From Circinella minor (lineage: Eukaryota; Mucoromycota; Mucoromycetes; Mucorales; Lichtheimiaceae): a DNA stretch of 19,750 nt. Position numbers and translations under genes: made by a program. Under the pieces are notes generated by a model, which was not told the DNA's origin, ran no database searches, and saw only the letters and a list, made by a program, of their open reading frames with translations. Positions 18,321-19,750 of the stretch are shown in pieces. The stretch is taken from positions 1 through 19,750 of the forward strand of contig JAEPRB010000459.1 in assembly GCA_016758965.1 (NCBI GenBank). Reading direction: 5' to 3'. Position 1 is the stretch's first letter. Every line of letters begins with the position of its first letter.

Positions 18321-18491
18321 TTATAAATGTTTGGATCTCAAAAGGGGTTTGGGTAAATCAATGACAACAAAATTCTCTTGTTTTAACACGTCTGATGTTC
18401 CTGCATAATGCTTTTGTGTAACATAATCAAGACTTATTATTGAGCGCAAATGCTTTTTTATTATAGCTGTGTTCAGCATTGAACAACACAT
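18321..18491 (-). CDS. Short unrecognised open frame
   Basis: An ATG at 18491 opens 56 codons ending in TAA at 18321-18323. From about residue 14 on, composition is convincingly protein-like (HLRSIISLDYVTQKHYAG, then LKQENFVVIDLPKP), in contrast to the AT-driven frames around. It lies about 120 bp downstream of the pyrophosphatase stop on the same strand. No domain is recognised. It could be a small gene, an exon of a larger gene including the segment at 18066-18138, or a relic of an element gene. Confidence 0.35.
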   Translation of the reverse strand: MCCSMLNTAIIKKHLRSIISLDYVTQKHYAGTSDVLKQENFVVIDLPKPLLRSKHL

Positions 18492-18610
18492 TTATAAATA
18501 AATAAATAAAATGGGTCCTTTATTATTATTAAAATGAAAAATCTAATCTAAAAAATCACATGTAATATCACTTATAACAATTCAAATATATTATATAAAT
18601 ATTATTTTTT

Positions 18611-19750
18611 TTAAAGACTTGCTCGGATATAATACCATTTATCGTCTTTTCCTTCAATTTTTGGTTCTTGTTCAACAAGAGAAGCATCCTAAAATTATAA
18701 TAACCATATCATTCAATTTAAATAAATAAACTATTTACAAAAGCTTTTGAATCTAATCATTCTCTATAATTATTTCTTACTGATTGTACGGATGTTGATC
18801 CATCATTCATTTTATAAGGTGAGTTTTCCACTGATGCATTGTCACTAAAATAATAAAAGGTTCAATAAATCAATTTTTCTCTCTCCTCTTTTAAATATTT
18901 TTTTTTTTTTTGTAAATCTATGAATCAAATAAATAAATGACATACACGCTAATATCGTGGGTATCAGCCTTGGCAGGGATCTTGCCTTGAATTAATCGTT
19001 TCCAAGCATCATGAGTTTCGTCAATCACATGTTGTGCATATGCCTACATAGTTTTTTAAAAGTCAGATTCATCTTTTTTTTTTTTTTTTGATTGATCTAC
19101 ATAAGTTTTTTTTTTTACCTTGTTTTTGCATTGACCGTTGAAAGCAAATTCATTTGCAGGCTTACCATCAGGCATTTTATATACTTTAAACCAATGTCTA
19201 GTAGCATCAATTAATCCAGGAAGATGTTTTTCAACATCGTTAATATCTATAAAAAAAAAAACATCATAAAAAAGATAATGTTAAATTTTTAATCCTATCG
19301 CACGCGTGTGTGTGTGTGTGTGTCTGTTGAAGAAGAAAAAAAGGAAAACCAGTAGCATTCCAACATATGAATTATAAAAACCCCAAATTACCATTTAATT
19401 TTTCAGCCAATGGATCTCTAGTATCAATGGCAATTAATTTCCAATCCGTTTCACCTTCATCAAGTAAAGCCATAACACCTAATACTTTAACTTGTTTCAC
19501 TTGACCACAATAACCAATTCCTTCACCAATTTCACAAACATCAATTGGATCATTATCCCCACGAGCATTTGTATCTGTATTTACAGTCGTTGGATCTTCC
19601 CATGTCTATTATTTTGATTTTGGCACATACCGAACCAGGATAATGAATAGCTTCATCAGGATTGATACTCCAATAACGGCTATTTTCACCATCATCACCA
19701 GGATACACAACACCTTCTGGGTCTTTGTTTCTGGCAAAACGACGATGCTG
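18611..19750 (-). CDS. IPP1: Soluble inorganic pyrophosphatase, family I (5' end outside window)
   Basis: Hydrolyses pyrophosphate to phosphate with Mg2+, driving biosynthetic reactions; usually cytosolic. Exons in transcript order: 19750-19631 (partial), 19605-19392, 19246-19119, 19043-18946, 18844-18781 and 18688-18611. All phases agree, giving 233 residues here. Introns are 25, 145, 75, 101 and 92 nt. Metal and active-site residues are present: the Asp cluster in [20 protein letters not shown] (two Asp and the Lys), and Tyr-Lys in [12 protein letters not shown]. The end (KWYYIRASL) parallels yeast IPP1 (KWFFISGSV). Unusual is the segment before TWEDP: instead of the family's GYI-NYG-PQ it reads [19 protein letters not shown], preceded by [12 protein letters not shown], separated from TWEDP by the 25-nt GT-AG stretch. 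The N-terminal part with the other active-site residues lies beyond the edge. Confidence 0.92.
19303..19322 (+). repeat. (TG)n repeat inside the second pyrophosphatase intron
   Basis: About ten TG units (CA on the coding strand) inside the 145-nt intron, explaining why that intron is the longest of the gene. Confidence 0.85.
19606..19630 (-). other. Candidate 25-nt intron in the pyrophosphatase gene
   Basis: GTATGT donor and AATAG acceptor on the minus strand, 25 nt apart. Removal restores phase to the conserved TWEDP; reading through shifts the frame by one. The other introns of this gene are 75-145 nt, so this one is exceptionally short and could instead mark a deletion or assembly error. 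Confidence 0.55.

Noticed and set aside
1..19750. CRISPR array, rRNA, snRNA or operon structure
   Set aside because: No regularly spaced identical repeats and no recognisable rRNA, U6 or 5S sequence; gene structure with introns is eukaryotic.

Overview
The window is nuclear DNA from an intron-containing eukaryote, most likely an early-diverging (Mucoromycota-type) fungus. Three genes can be assembled from exons with GT-AG introns (mostly 75-236 nt), the DNA is AT-rich with very many homopolymer runs, and the encoded proteins are fungal-like. The phylum is an inference; no rRNA, tRNA or snRNA gene was found to fix the taxonomy.

Layout. 270-659 (-): a small polyglutamine, acidic protein with an activation-domain look. 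It shares a pyrimidine-rich divergent promoter region with 1416-2637 (+), a complete four-exon protein N-terminal amidase (NTA1 type), whose Glu-Lys-Cys triad is intact and whose first exon is only 10 nt. 2638-5630 has no convincing gene. 5631-9301 is a 3.67-kb DNA element with ~150-bp terminal inverted repeats built around a repeated TGGGCTACA motif; it holds only broken minus-strand coding remnants. 9634-10226 (+) is a two-exon gene for a small PB1-domain-like protein. 10227-16324 is gene-poor, with scattered exon-like relics; the clearest is a GC-richer patch at 12578-12953 with a duplicated intron. 16325-17614 is a second inverted-repeat element (arms ~300 bp) around a frameshifted remnant with PD-(D/E)XK-like motifs. 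18066-18491 (-) holds two short coding-like segments, and 18611-19750 (-) is the C-terminal 233 residues of a soluble inorganic pyrophosphatase that runs off the right edge.

The intact genes are unrelated housekeeping or signalling functions (N-degron deamidation, pyrophosphate hydrolysis, a PB1 scaffold) and do not form a pathway. The accessory interest lies in the two inverted-repeat elements, each carrying a decayed nuclease-like or unknown gene rather than a recognisable DDE transposase, in the duplicated intron at 12.6-12.8 kb, and in the odd 5' part of the pyrophosphatase (a 25-nt candidate intron and a replaced NYG region).
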